DNA of 64,000 bases from Apostichopus japonicus. Lineage: Eukaryota > Echinodermata > Holothuroidea > Aspidochirotida > Stichopodidae. The position numbers and the translations under genes were made by a program. Location of the stretch: positions 3,350,001-3,414,000 of the forward strand of contig NC_092568.1 of the NCBI RefSeq assembly GCF_037975245.1, written 5' to 3'. The notes under the pieces were generated by a model. It saw nothing but the letters and a program-made list of their open reading frames with translations. It did no database searches and was not told where the DNA came from. Positions 34,401 through 48,945 of the stretch are shown one piece after another (within the stretch, counting starts at the first letter, position 1; the number at the start of each line of letters is the position of its first letter).

Positions 34401-37400
34401 TTTCTTCCGAGACCTCCCGGAGCCCATAATTCATCCCCGTTACCAGGCGTGGATTCTCAAGTGTGTCTCTATCGATGATGAGATTCTGCAAGAATGGACC
34501 ACTCTCATCCTCTTGTGCCTGCTACCGACAAAAAGCCTTCAGTTGTTGAGGTTCATCATGCTCTTCTTATCAAATGTCGCATCCCATTCAGAAAGCAACA
34601 GAATGGACGCTAAAAACCTCGCGTTAGTTCTGACTCCGACCATTTTCGGCGGCGAGGGCAACCTAGGAAAGACAGTCCAGATTGAGAGGCAGATAAAATT
34701 GCAGACTTTAGTGATTGAAACGTTGATTAACAATGCGAAAGACATAGGCGTGGTTCCTGATTACATCCTGGACAGGATGGTCAAGACAAAGACCAGATCG
34801 AACGAAGCACTGGATAATTTAACGTCCGAGGACGAGCTGGAGAAAAGTTCAGACGATAACTTAGAGAACAATTTTAGGAACAAACGGAAGAAGAGAAGGA
34901 GTGGAACCTTTCACGGTAAATAATTTGGAGTTTATCTTGAAATTATCTCTGATATTAGCTGGAATGCCAAATATCTAATTCTCCTAATCAACATTACTTG
35001 TTTCAAACAAAATTTGGAAGAAAATAACATTTTAAACATATAATGACTATGTTTCTCTCAGACACAGTTGCCAGAAATGTCAAGAGTGACTTTTCCTTGT
35101 CTCTCACCTACTGTACTATTTTTTCAAAATTTATTGAATTCCCATATAAAAGGAAAATTATTTATTTAAAGGGATCCACTGTCTTGAGAGAAATTGAAGG
35201 TAGATTTTCTAATTTACAGCTTTAGATTGGACAAGCAAATTGAAGTGACACACCAGGTGTTACTGCACCAGAGAATGTTTGAATATTGATAATTATATGT
35301 AAAATATTAAATTATGCATTTAAGTAACAGTTAACCACCAATTTCCATGCCTTGGTTGCAAGGTACCTGTACACTTATCAGCTTTGCCCAAAAATGGAGA
35401 AACCTATTTAAACTTATCCAAACATCCAAACAATTGCACATTATTTATAAATGTGACTATGAAAACTGAAAAAATTAATGCAATTGAATATTTGAAATAT
35501 ATACTTTATATGGATATATACTTTGTATTATTGCATTATTTTTCAATGTTTTTGAAAAGATTATGCTATTATACAGTATTTCACATTCCCCTTAGGTATT
35601 GTGAATGGTCTTGGTCAAGTGGGTCAAAAGGTTGGTGAGTTGTTAAAGTCTTCTGGGAGCTTGGATAATCTTGACAAGACTCCTGAAAATGTTGAAAATG
35701 GTAAGTGAAACACCCTTTCTGAAATCACTTTAAAGAAGTAAACATTAATTGTGTAACAGTTAATTCTATCAATGAACAACTCCTTCCCACACCTTTTAAC
35801 AAAGTAACCTGTTATTTCACAGCATTTTTAGTTTGGCCACACCAAAGCAAAAGACTTTTTCATTTGTTGCATAATGCGTGTGTCCGATTCAGTCATACGT
35901 TGTTCTGTTCCCTTGTGATACTGCATGACTGAAAGAAAACTAGAACAGGAAGTATTCTTTATTCCTCATCGATGTTCCTATCTTTCTGTTCATTCTTAAG
36001 TGGAGACTCCAAGGACTTTAAGGTCATCGAAAAGAAAAGCCAGCGATGACATCGGTAGTTTCTTTTCAGCTACAAAAAGGTAAGGAATCTTGTCTAGCTT
36101 TTCTGATTAGTATGATATAGGTTAGAATGATGAAGAGTTCCCACATACTGTAGTAACATATATGTAAGAAAGAGAGTTTATATTTTAAAATGTCTCACCT
36201 GTTTGCATATTGCTATGTTAAGAAACTTTATTTTATTTTGAAATAGTACAAATCAAAGTGATTTACTTTGGTAGCAAAGCTTACCATAAAAGATTAATTA
36301 AGTAATTTGTTTCACGATTATAAGTTTTTGGTCAAGGCAATTGAACTGAGAATGTCTTTCCATGGGTGTGTAAATAAATTATTCAGTGTGGCAGCCTGGC
36401 AGGTTAAATCAATAAGGTAAAAGTTGGATAAAATTAAATCCCGTTGGTAAAGTATATTTACAGTTGGTCAATTTTGTAACATGGGAATTGATATATCACA
36501 TAATGACTATATCATGGCATTTAATGATTAATACTTTTCATTTGATACATTATCTTAGTCATCTTTGGTGTTTCAAGTTATTTTTCTTTCATCACCCTTG
36601 TGTTGCTTTTCAATTTGTTTTATGTCCATGAAATATTATTACTTTAGAAGTACACCCTCACCGGCCAGAGGTTCAGTTTTTCGTCGATCAATGCGCACAA
36701 GGAGGAAAAGTAGCCCCATTCAAAGGAGGTTAGCTGTAAAATCCCAAGTCACAGTACAACTGCACATGATATAAAACCTCTCCCAAAACCTTTTCTCCTT
36801 TACTAATACCCTACAACATGTAACCTATGTACCTTAAATTCTGTACCAAGACCTGTACTAGGCTAGTCTAGGCGGTGTGCAGAACCAATTCTTTCCTTTG
36901 CATTTTGACCAGCAAATTGGTCATTATGTCATTTAGCTAGATATGATATACCAAAAAGAATTACTACCTGCACCATAAGTGGTGACGTTTCAACCCAGCA
37001 CAGAAATTGAAAAAGTTTGGAAGATGCACCATGCCATTATATTTTTGTTGTATCTTACTTTTCATTTCTATGAATGAGAAATTCAGATGGAATTTATTCA
37101 AGATATTGTTAGACTTGCTTCAATTTAGCGAAAAAGAAAATTGCTCTAATTAGTCCTTGTGTTGAAATGATTGCACCTCTCTGACCTATGTAATGGTTGC
37201 CTTCTGACCTATACTACAGTAATTTAACCAAAAACATAGCCAGTTACAGGGAGACATAAAAACACAGAAAGAAAAACAAAAGAAGGAATAATCACATTAT
37301 TATGTATAATTTGATAAAACAATGAACTATTTACTGTTGTGATTAGAATGCATGATTTAATTGTATTATTGTCTGATGTATGCATACATTGTTCTAAGAG

Positions 37401-40400
37401 CTCTGACAGTTTGAAGTGTTTCACTAATATATCACCAAGTTCTTGCAGTGTGCATTAAACTTTTCCATAATCCCTAAGGATATATACTCTTGTATGTGCA
37501 GGGTGTATGTTGTAGTCATTAGTTTTGCTAACATATTAACCTTGCACTAATCACAATATGTAGTAGTTCATAACTATAAGCTAACTACATCATTTTTTTT
37601 ACATGGGTGTGTGTTTTGATCAGGGGGATGGGGTGGGGGTGGGATTGCAAGATATACCTTTATTAACGTTTTTTGTCATCAGCACTGGGAGGCTTTTGAA
37701 TGAGACTAGAAGGATGTAGAATATTGTTACCTAGGGATAGAATGGCAAAGCAGCCTGACACCTGTGTGCTGCTGGGGTTGTAGGTGCATGAAGCTATTGT
37801 ACCCAGTTTGAGGTGTCAAATGTGCCAATTCCCCTTGGTTGCCAAAAGTGTTTGTTTTTGTCTAAGATGCCTAATGTGTTTCCTATTTATGGGTCAATCA
37901 GCCGGCAGCAATTCAAACCCCAGTCCTCCCCTGATGGTAACCCAATACAGTAGTAACCTTAGACCAGTGTGTTTTAAGTGTTATGTTGGTAGATTGACCA
38001 TACATGTACAGTATGAAGGTTTTGTTCATGACATATTTCTCATGAATGAGACTATATACAAGACAATTGTTCATTCTTTGATAGTATTTAACTGACAAAA
38101 GCATAACAAATATTCAATTACAGAAGTTGATAAATTGCCTGCCAATAGTTTTTTAATATTCAGATCATGGAAGCCCAAGTGATCAGTAAATTTCTAAAAA
38201 AGTATCATTGCCTTGGTAAGTAAAAAATGGCAAATTAAGCTCCAATCAGTGATCGCCAACCAATGGGCTGACAGAACAGGAATCATCAGGTGACAAGTTG
38301 AAAGTCAACAAATAGAAAACAAATATATGATAGGCTGAGTAGATCTAGATTATTCACCATGGATTGATTCGATCTGTCTCTTGCAGGAAAGCAATTTTAC
38401 GACAGATGACGGTTGATCCGCACTACGGTAAGAGAGGAGTCAATATTCACAAGGGTACCCCATCATCACCTATGACTCCCCTCCAGTCAATGAAACCAGC
38501 ACTTGGTGAAATTGGTAAGACTTCTATCTATTTTTAATACATGACAAAGTTTAGTTAACGAGATTAAGAAAAAAAAAAAAAAATCAAAATTACTTTAGAG
38601 TGATGACAGTATCGAGAAAAGAACACATTCTGCTCTTTAATGACAGAAATTTGCTATGATAGGTGTTAAAATGGTAGAATGTTCATTGCGGTAACTTGCT
38701 GCACAAAAATTTAAAAACAAGGGTAATTGCCCAACTTATTCACTGACAAGGGTCCTTTTAAAATCAAATAAAAGATACCCATGTGATTTCACAGGTTTGT
38801 TACATTTGATCTTGAGACAAAATACCATAAAATTTGAATTTTGTAATCTGACCCTGAATTCTGCTCGAGAACACTGTATGGACTTGAATCGTGTTCTTGT
38901 GATAATTGAGATTGCAATTAAACAAGTTTTTAATTATACCATGTACTGTTGTACCCCATGTTGGCCACAAAGCTGATATCTGTGATTGGTTGGTCAGAAT
39001 TCCCAGTCAACGTTAAATTGCCACCAACCTGTTTTCCATTCTCAGAGCATTTAGAACAAAATTATATTGTTTTCCTTCCATGGTTTTGTGATCAGGAAAA
39101 CCCAAAGAAAGGATAAATCTGGGAGCGTCTGCTAGCAAATATTCCAACCAACCTCTGCACCTACAATTTAGTTAATTATTTATTATATAACTATTTATTT
39201 CTTCAACAGATGCTCTAGACTCAGAGGGTAAAATGCTCTTCCATTTCAACACCCCTTCCATCAAATTTGCAGATGATTCCTTCTCTGGGTTTTCGTCTAC
39301 CCCATCAACAAGCTCTGCAGCAGAACCTCTTCCAGCCGGTGTGACTCCTCGTAGAAACAAACTCAAGAAACTCAACCCTCTGAACAGCCGAAGGTTTAAG
39401 AGGTACGGTGTACAGTGTTAATCAATGTGTTTTATGTATTAAGTCCTGATATGTTTCTCTCCTTATATTATTTGTTAGTCAGTGATTTTTAGAATAGCAC
39501 TTAAGACCTTATGTTTCTACCCTTATAGTGGAAGGTGGCCTGATGTTACTATCCTTATAGTGGAAGGTCTAAACAGTACAGTGTTAATCAATGGTTCTGA
39601 ATAACACAAAGGCCTTGCGTTTCTATCCTCACAATGAGAAGGATTAATAGGTACTGTGGTACAGTATAAGTTTCTCAGTATTGTGAATTATGAATAAGAC
39701 GTTCTGTTAAGAAATCTCCTAACTCATAAATTTGCTAGACTTGACTGCCTCATTAAGTCATCCTTCATTGTCTTTCCATCGCTGCCGTACATCTGCTATT
39801 CATCCTGCTCGTCTCTGTCTGTTTAGTCAAAGTTAGCTACTTTGTGAAAAAGTTGGGTGAAAATCATCAAAAACATGTATTCGGTCCAAACTAAGTGAAG
39901 AAATAAAAGCTATTGCTGAATACCTTTCCTTCAGCTATGGCTAATAAATGTATATCGTATCAATTACTTTCTTTGCTGAAATTAATTCACTTGAGCATTA
40001 TCTGTCTCATATGTTCTATAATCTGTAAAAGTGATATAAAAAGAGAAGACATATTTTTATGATTTTTTGCTAAAATTGCAATGCATTTGTTGCTCTCCAG
40101 GCTCTCTAATGGGAATATCATGAAGAGATTTGGCTATTGTATAAAAGAGCCAGTGCAAACAGGTACTAGTCTCATTGGTGCAGGAAAAATACGCTCATTA
40201 AATATAAAAACAGCAACCTTTAATACCCTTGTATGTGTAAACTCTATGGGATGTATGCCATAGTGCACTAATCATTCATTTCTTTAGCAATATCTGCAAC
40301 TCCTGCTTTTATGTAAAATTAACCAGAAAAAAACTGTCTTGTCCAACAATCATGTCTGTGAGCACTGTTGAGAGGTAAAGAGAGAATTCCTTGTATCACA

Positions 40401-43400
40401 TAACCTGCAAAAAACTTTGAGGAATTCCATAATCACCAAAAACCCACTGCCAAAAAATGTCACTGAATTTTAGAAAATATTATGATATCAATTTTCTGTT
40501 TTGGTTTTCTGATGTATCTTTCAGTTTTTAGTTTGGGATGAATAAATAACTATAGTCACATGTGTCTGCAATGTTGGGAGTTAGCTCTAAACTGAAATTT
40601 CAAAAATATGGTAATTTGATAAAATTGTTTCAAGCCCGGTGAAAATGAGTCAAAGAACTGTGACTAGCATTTTTTTCTTGTGGAAGGAGTTGACAGGGAC
40701 AAATTTACAAATGTTTTGATTCCAAGAATAGTTTTGTTGGAACTTGTGAACCTCAAAGTAATGATCTGATTTTGGGAATGTTCATCAGATTTGACCTGTA
40801 AGATTTTAAGATGTTACCCACACAGTAGCCGTCGCCTATTTATATATCAAACCATCCCTTCCACTTCCATCTTTTCTTACTTTCTAGTGCTAAGGAGACA
40901 GTGTAAGTACAGGTGATAGTAAAATAATGTGGGTTTTGATGTTAATTTTGCATGCTGCACCCTGTTAAATTAGTTAACAATATTATACTGAAGCTTGGAA
41001 ACTTCTTAATTACAATATCACAGAGCATGTGAAGACGAATCGTTGAATCAATTTTTGAGATATTAATTAACTGACTTTTTCATTTACCTATGAAATTATA
41101 TTCATGGTGGTAATAATCTTTGTCATTGATCAATGTCATGTGTCATTGAACTTTGTCCACAACTGCTTTTGTGTTATTTATTTATGTATAGAAATGGTTC
41201 AAAAGTCTCTTCAGACATAACCTTACAAACTCGCACAGCTGTAGCAAACTTTTGCATGTTGTGTTTTTCTTTATCAAGAAGAATCAAATTCTTTTCATCA
41301 GAATTAGCAATGATCAAATTTGTGAGTATTTCCCAATTGGATAACGAACAATCCAGTGCAAATAAAACAAAAGACATGTTATCATGTAGCACCCTATGTG
41401 ACATCAAAAGTAAATATAACACACTTAATGAATAAACTTCAACTTCCAGTATATTTATATCTCAGTAACAGAAATCAGCATTCAATCATTTTGAATTATT
41501 TCTGCTTAAACCTTTGCACTTCAGCAATCCTCTATAAAGCACTGGCTGGATAAATTTGCTTGTCATGTCATGTTGATCTTGCTCATGTGTCAATGTGTAC
41601 TGAAATATTCAAAATTATTCCTGTCTCACCTAATACTAATTAACATGTAATTACTTAACAGGTAACTAATGAACAACATGTAACTAATTAACAGGTAGAT
41701 CTGTCATATTTTTGCAAAATGTAGCTTTTCACTTTGATCTACATTTTATGATGTCACAAATAGTCATTCCTATATACGACGATAAGGTAGCTTTCAAAAC
41801 AACTGACCAAGTTCCAATGAAAAAGTACCATGTGAACGTTATCAAGATGTTAATCTATTAACATAATTGACTCCCATTGATTATGTTTGAACGAAGTCGG
41901 AAGTATTTGACTAGCTGTGAAAGTGTCAGCAAAATAAGGACCAAGACTTTTAAATACAAGTCAAAATTACAAAAAGGTAGTACTTTATGAAAGGGTATTA
42001 AATATTAGTCTCATGTGTAGGTTAATATTTAGTGTAATGCCCGTCATAACACTGAGACGTTAAGAGGAGATATTAACCATGAATTATGGAAACTTACCTT
42101 TGCTGAATAATTAAGCAAAGACAAGGCTCACTAGTTGTTATCATTACCGGTACAAACATACCATATCATGGTTGCTAAGTAACAATATGATATGACATTG
42201 TATTAATCATACCCTAACACTAACACCACCATCATCAGTATTTTCCACCACCTTCAGAACCTACTCAATTCATTCATGAATATTCATTTAAATTGATGTA
42301 CTTAATTCACCAATTTTGCATCACAATTGCTAAATGGAAAACACTAACAGCAGACTAATGAAGATCAAATACTCTTACAAGTGTTGTCCATTTCTTGTTA
42401 ACTTTGTCTGTCAAGTGAGTGCTGTTACATATAGTTTATACATGGTCCAGGTGTTTCATTGTCAGGGGAAGGTGAGGTGCGAATGAGGGGGTGTGGGGGG
42501 GGGGGTGGAAACAATTGGTGAGAATATATTCATGATTATCTCTAACAAAGCATTTCTGGTTGTTAAAAGTTGTCTTGCTCATAGTTACTTTCGTTATTTC
42601 CATAGATATTAAAAAGCACCAAACAAAATTTGATTGATAGAAGCATAATCCACCAAGTAGAAAGTAGTAGGATGAGATAACAATGCCCAGGGCTTCTAAC
42701 ATTGAGCTGTTAAGAATTACACTTCCCCATCGTTGAAATAAATGCTCTGATTAATTTTTACCAAATTTTAGCCAAAACCCTATTTTTGTGTAACATGCAT
42801 TTACATTTTGAAAATGAAATTCTTTGATACTGCTCTCCTGAAACGAGAATGTACAGAACTTCTAGTTACCTTAACATCACATGTGACTTGGAAATGATAT
42901 CATCAAGCAACTAAGTACAGTATACTGTTAAGCTGGATTAGGCAGAAAGGTCTAGGACCCTCATCCTTTTCTAAATAACCTTGTTGCCCTGACGATGCTA
43001 AAACGGAGTTGTTTTTGTGGCTTTACTGTACGTGTAGACTGTACTGTAAATATTCTTGACTCTCTACAATATGTCATGAAATTTCCAAACCTATTCAAAA
43101 GTCACTGACAAGACCATCCAAATGTTGACTCAGTAACCAAAAAAATCCAAACAATGGACAGCTTTTAAAGCCTTCTCTTTGGTGGTATGAACTATGAAAG
43201 GACTTGAACTAGAAGATTAAACAATAATGAAAGTAACTATTGTCCCATTAACATTATGAAAACTCATTCTGTGTTTTTGTTCTAAAGAAACAAAGTCTGT
43301 AAGTAGCACATCAAATGCATCTTGACATATATATATATGTATGTAAATGTATTGCATCCAACTCTATATGACACCGTGGGTTAAGGGGTTAATTTTGTAT

Positions 43401-46400
43401 CGTTCAAGAATGCCATCCAAAAAGGTATAAATTTGTTGGAAATGTCCCTCACAGCCATTTGCCTCACACTGCATGTGTAATCGTTCATTTGCACCATTTC
43501 CTTTGCAGGTTATCACTGGGTGCCATTGGTGGCTCCAGTAGAAATGAAACTCCTCTAAAGCTCCCACAACCAAGACAGGTATTACAGCAGTAAACTTACC
43601 ATCATTTATTCATTTTTTTTACATGTCAATTCTCTCACATAACACAGCTGTCTGAGTCCATTTTATATTGCCATGTTTATCATTATCAACGTTTATTCCT
43701 ATTCTGTTGTTACATATCAAGCAAATACCAAATTATCTCTAGTCTTCATTTTAAGTTTTACCTGCAGGGTGGAATAATTTAGTGTTCCAATTTTTGCATA
43801 GCATGTACTTATTTCCGAACTTTGTATTTTATAAAATACTATGGTTTCTGTGTTCAAAATCTGCTATGTATCTTTGCACTTGTATAGCAATTTTTCCAAT
43901 ATTTGCATAGCATTTTGCAGTGCGATATGGAATATGTTATTCCCTGACTTGATATTTTACCTGAAGAATTGATTATCTTTAAATCTCAATCCATTGTATA
44001 ATGGCTTAATTATAGTCTTGAAGTTTCTTTCTTCCTTAATATTGCAGTTGTGATACACTGAGCTGCTTTAATTTCTTACTTTCAATAACTTAAACCTTTG
44101 TAATGCCATTCTGTTCCTGAGGTTTTCCAATATTGATTAGATTTTTCCAGTGTTCCAACAGCTTTTATTAAGTTTAGTTGATTCATTGCCACTCCATTGT
44201 AAAGGAACTTCTGATGACACTTTCAGTGACAATTATCAATGGACTCTTTATTAATATAATCATCTGTGTATAATTCAGAGGTTATTTGCGCTTGTAAGTG
44301 ATATATATGTGATAATGGTGTTTACTAGTACAGAGTTGTTTACTCCAAATTGTTTGTTCCAATGGAATGTGATATAAAATTTTCTTTTTGTGAAAAAAAG
44401 GTGAAGGGGGTGTTATTTGTATTTTTCCTCATGAAATAAAGTTTATCAGGTAAAGTTTGTAAAGTTCTGTCTGCTTGAAGGGATTATGTATCACTGGTTT
44501 TCTGGGATATGGTTGAGGGTGCCTTATTATTGTTTTGTTTCGTTTTACATAAAGGTAAAAGCTTGTAAATGCGGGCAGGCAAGTGTGGGTAAATTGTTCA
44601 AATCAAAATAATTTTGCTTATTTGCATTGCTGAACAAAATTGGTAAGGGGAGATTAGGATGAAGTATATAACAGTAGATGATAGATTAGTAATTCCATAC
44701 CTAGAATTTCACAATTTTTAACCACTTTCGTAAGAAACGCCAGTGTTAACATTCAATTACAACTGGCAGATGCCTTGAATTAGTACAAAAGCAATGTGTG
44801 TCTATACTGGTAGAAAAATACCACTGGTGCTCTTTTGGCCACTGGCATTTAGCCAGTAAATGACTTGAATTTCTAAGCCTGTAATGAGATGTGTTTGAAA
44901 CCGGCCATAGGTTTAAGCTATGCACGAAGGTGCTGCATTTCATTGGTTTATTTATTTTGTTATTGGTTATATATATTAAATGACCTTTTATAGCTCAGAT
45001 TTTTGATAATTATTAGGAATTTTGAAAATGGTGATATCTGGTCTCCTAGTTTGATGGAATTCTGAAGCTAATTTTTTTTTTTTAACTTCTTCACCCACCA
45101 ATGGAATTTTTTTAATGAACTAAAAGCAGTGTTGCTTGCCTCACCGCAATTATTGAGTCTCAGATTCTGCTTTCGTTATTTTGGAATATTGTTTTCTTTC
45201 TCTCTGCAGAACAATCCATATCACTCCAAGTACACAACGCACGAAGAAAACGTCGGACATCGCCTTGCTCACCGACCAAACTCAGAGGTCTTCGACACCC
45301 AGCATCTCGTACCGAGACATCCAGAGTGCAGAGAAATCTCTCACAGATGTCCAGTCAGTCAAAGTGACAAGGATGTCTCTTCAACCATGTACACGCCTCC
45401 TTCATATCTGATGAAGGACGCATCTGCAAGAGGTGACAAAATCACAGACCTTCAGTTTGACATGGACAAAAATTCTGTACCAGAACAGAAATCGAGAGGG
45501 TATTCATTAACCGAAGCAAAGCCTTCGAGAGACAAAGGCTATAATCGAGAAGAAGAGCCCAACGATACATTAGATGTGAGAAGATGCTATAATTTAGAGG
45601 AAATTGAAACTGGTAATTCCAGTAAAGTTTTCGCTCCAAGAGCGAGGTCTCAGTCCTGTCTCTCTGCCAAATGCGCTCCTCGTCTGACGATGTGTTTGTC
45701 GAGCAGCGCCCTGGAAGATGATGCCATGCTACTGGGAGAAGACTATTCACCCAGATGTACGATAAATCCTAGGAAAAGAGAAACTTCAGTGGCAGATAGA
45801 AATGCCCTCAATCCGCAACAGAGAGAGACGGTCAAGGGTGATGAAATGGACGGGGAGAAATGGAATAGTAATAAGGTTCAATATTTGAAAGAGTCTGAAA
45901 GTCAGAAAAGTCTGTCCAGTGTGTTGTCCAATGTGACAGTGAACAGTACAAGATCATATTTCAGTGTCGAGGCAGGTGAAGAGACGATTGTGGCTTCCCT
46001 CGCAATTACAAATGACAAAAGTCAGACGCCGGCGGTCGCTGAAATATCTTCTGAAGAATGTGAAGAGAGTAGCAGCATGGAAGTAGATGAGAACGTTGAA
46101 ACACAGAGTGAGCCCATCCTCTCTTATAATAACAATTACAAAATATCATCAACAAGTTTAGACACTTTCCAAACCATACCAAGTGAAAATAAAACTGCGG
46201 AATGGATTCTCAAGAAAACAATCTCTGTCGACAGCGGAAGAGGGGAGTCGATCGAAGATTTAGAGCCGCAGCCTAATAAGAAGATTATTGCACCTCAGGC
46301 AGGTTTAGATCAAGGGTCAAACATTCCAAAAGTGAACCCATCAAAGCTGCGACCCTTAAAAGTGGATCACGACGATTCTTCCATGAAGCAATTTCACATC

Positions 46401-47210
46401 ATGCAAAGGAGGCTGCACTTGGATCCGAGCATTAAGGAACGCAAAACGGTCCAGCAGAAGATTAAGATGTTTAACTCACTCTCCGAGGACGACTTAAGTG
46501 ATTCAGGCCGAGATGGAGAAGGTTCAGTGAGACTCACGAAGCATCACTCTAGCTCCGATCTGCCTGTCAGCATCTACAAGGGAGGAGATGCTAATGGCAG
46601 TTTATTCCAAAGCCCCGGAAAGCCTTTAATCGAATCAGTGACAGTATCACTCTCACCGCTGGTCAAGTCCATGAGCTACGACTCTGGTCTGAAGGAAATC
46701 GCCAAGCACACCACAGAGGAAGCCAGCATGCCCGTGATCCGGTCAAATGTACGGAGGGAACTCAGCAGTAACTCCAGTGATGGGGATTCATTCGAAGCTG
46801 CCATGGACTCTGCAAAGAAGGCCTTGTCAAATTTCAAGCGATTCGCTGCCGAGAGTTCGACCCCGAGTGCTACCCGGAAGCCTCTGGGCGATAAGAATAG
46901 CTGGAATGTAAATCAGGCAAGGCCTTCACCGAAAGTGTTGCCTCCAAACCAGGTGGATTCACTTTTTGAAAACTCTCCAGCGATCTCGTCAAAGAGCCCA
47001 ACTTACAGGAAACACATCAAGAGACTCCACATTGAAGAATCCCCAAACTGGCAGAGACGGTCGCCAAGAGAAAAGTTCAGACGCGAGGATTACATGCATC
47101 TTCTGAAGTCACCCAGAGACCACCGTGGGTCACCCAAAAACCCTCTATTGGAGAACGATAAGAAAGGAAGGAGAAGATCAAGGCATGTGCGACAGGAGTG
47201 GCAAGTGTGA
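31401..47210 (+). CDS. ARHGAP11A: ARHGAP11A-like Rho GTPase-activating protein, 11 coding exons
   Basis: Exons: 31401-31535, 32576-32664, 33951-34047, 34330-34915, 35596-35700, 36001-36079, 36648-36728, 38387-38514, 39210-39402, 43509-43578 and 45210-47210. All junctions are GT/AG and keep frame, giving 1187 aa (human ARHGAP11A is about 1020). The N-terminus has the family's GVKIGKLKG-like motif, and the RhoGAP domain spans about residues 60-270. The arginine finger is R95 in GLFRKSG, followed by KRFFRDLPEP (130-139) and NLALVLTP (203-210). A basic NLS-like KRKKRR follows at about 292-297. The long C-terminal part, mostly in the last exon, is polar, Ser/Thr-Pro-rich and probably disordered. 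The family acts on RhoA during cell division and migration. Orthology rests on domain architecture and motif order. The exon 1 start is the first ATG and fits the family N-terminus. Confidence 0.9.
32861..33159 (+). mobile_element. tRNA-derived SINE in ARHGAP11-like intron 2
   Basis: The tRNA-like head GTGCTGTGGTTGAGTGCA resembles an A box. A good B box GGTTCGATACC lies at 32933-32943. A body of about 200 bp follows, then an AATAATAATTATTATTATTA tail. The order and spacing of boxes fit a SINE. The family is not named, and the body differs from the SINEs at 14296 and 59935. Confidence 0.75.
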
Positions 47211-48805
47211 ACATAACGAAACAATAGATGTTGCATTTATTTTGGTTTGTATTAATCAGGAAGGGCTTTTGCCCTGTACTAATACATCTGGCGGCAACGA
47301 TGACATATATGACGTTCGTTTCATGTCTGTGAGAGATTATAATTTATTTACAGATGTTATGTGGTGAATCAAAGTAAAATTTCTCCTACTTGTTCAAAAA
47401 TATCATGCCAAAAAGATGTTTGAACTTGTAGTTTGCTAAAGTGAACCAATATTTTTTTTTTTGGCATTAACAATTGATGATATAGCAAAGCACAGCAAGG
47501 GCAGGATTTTGTCAATTTGGCAGTTAGCAGGGCAGTTAGCTAAATAACAACTTGGTATTTTTTATTTTTTTCTCTTAATTTTTCTAAGGTTTCCCTCTCT
47601 CATAAGAGTAATGTGCAACACTGAAAATGAACATGAATATTCCTAGACTATTTAAGATAAGTAATTGATGACATTAATTACCATATAATGAAGTCTTCCT
47701 AATTATTTCCTAGCTTCTGGTGTTACAGGTTTGTGGTGTTATGTATCATTATTTAAGATAAGAAAAAGTGCAATTTGTGATAGCAAAACCTGAGTTGCCA
47801 TGGAAATGCGTATGATGTTTATAAACTTTATAGAGAGAGAACCAAGATGCATGTTAATGATACCAATTTGTTTGGAATTGGTTTTTGGTAACTTTTCAAT
47901 ATTAGTCCAAGTACTAAAATCACTTAAACATAGTTTGCATTAAAGTTTCATTGGCAAAAAAGCTCTGAAATGGTCAATTGTTACCTTACATTGAGTAACA
48001 CTCCATAGCTGTAAATTGGCACATTTGTTAATGAGTAAAAACATGTTTTATTGCTCAAAATTAAACACTTAGAGTGCAAATTTCGCATAGCAATTCTGAG
48101 GTTTGTGAGTGTTAACAGGTAAAGTATAATGAAACTATTAAGGATTTGTGTGTAAAAACTGCTATGCATTTTTGCATTGGTCTAGCTATTTAGACATTCT
48201 TGGATAGTATTTTTCTATTTGATTCCAGCTGAATTAATCCCTGATTATGAATTTGAAAAAACAATTGCTTATTAAATCTACTACGAGCAAGAAGCAAAGC
48301 CGATATATACTTGAGCAGAAAAATAATGGACTAAAAGCAATATCTATTAAGGCATGAGTTAACAAAAAATTGTAGCAACAAGGACAAAAGTCCTTTGTTA
48401 TTAAAGTGATGTTGACATTGCTTGCATTGATTTACTGCACACTTTGTGAGGTTATCTTCAGCATACTTTGTGAAATATGTTTGTATTGTAGAAGTGAGTT
48501 GGTTGTCTCACGTGTGTTGCTGTCATTTCGTGCTAAATGTCAATTTTACTACAGATTTCTGGCCTAGGAGATGCAGTTAAATTGCTGGGAGGGTGAGGGG
48601 GTGGGTTTGGTAGCAGGGACATGTTATAAGGGAGAGGGTGGAAGTGAGAGCTGCATGGGTGGGACATGGGAGATTGGCACGTTAGTTGGATATTGTACTG
48701 TCTTGACTTTATATAAACAAATTCCTTGCTATTCACCACTCGAAAATAAGCTTCTGTTTATCTGTCAGTGAGAGACAAAGTCAGTCTTACTGCTAGCAGA
48801 AACAA

Positions 48806-48945
48806 AGAAGAGGAAACAACCAGGTGAAAGGGTAAAGGGAAGGAGGGGTCAGATGGAAAGGAAAGCTGGGAAGTAAAGGAAGAGGGGAGGGGTCAAATGG
48901 AAAGGAAGAATGGGGAGTATAGGTAGAGAGAAGGGGATAGCTGGG
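48806..48945. repeat. Purine-rich imperfect tandem duplication
   Basis: Two copies of a block of about 55-60 bp, GGAAGGAGGGGTCAGATGGA and GGGGAGGGGTCAAATGGA, each followed by AAGGAA. The strand is nearly all purine, which favours triplex (H-DNA) structure in theory. Confidence 0.55.
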
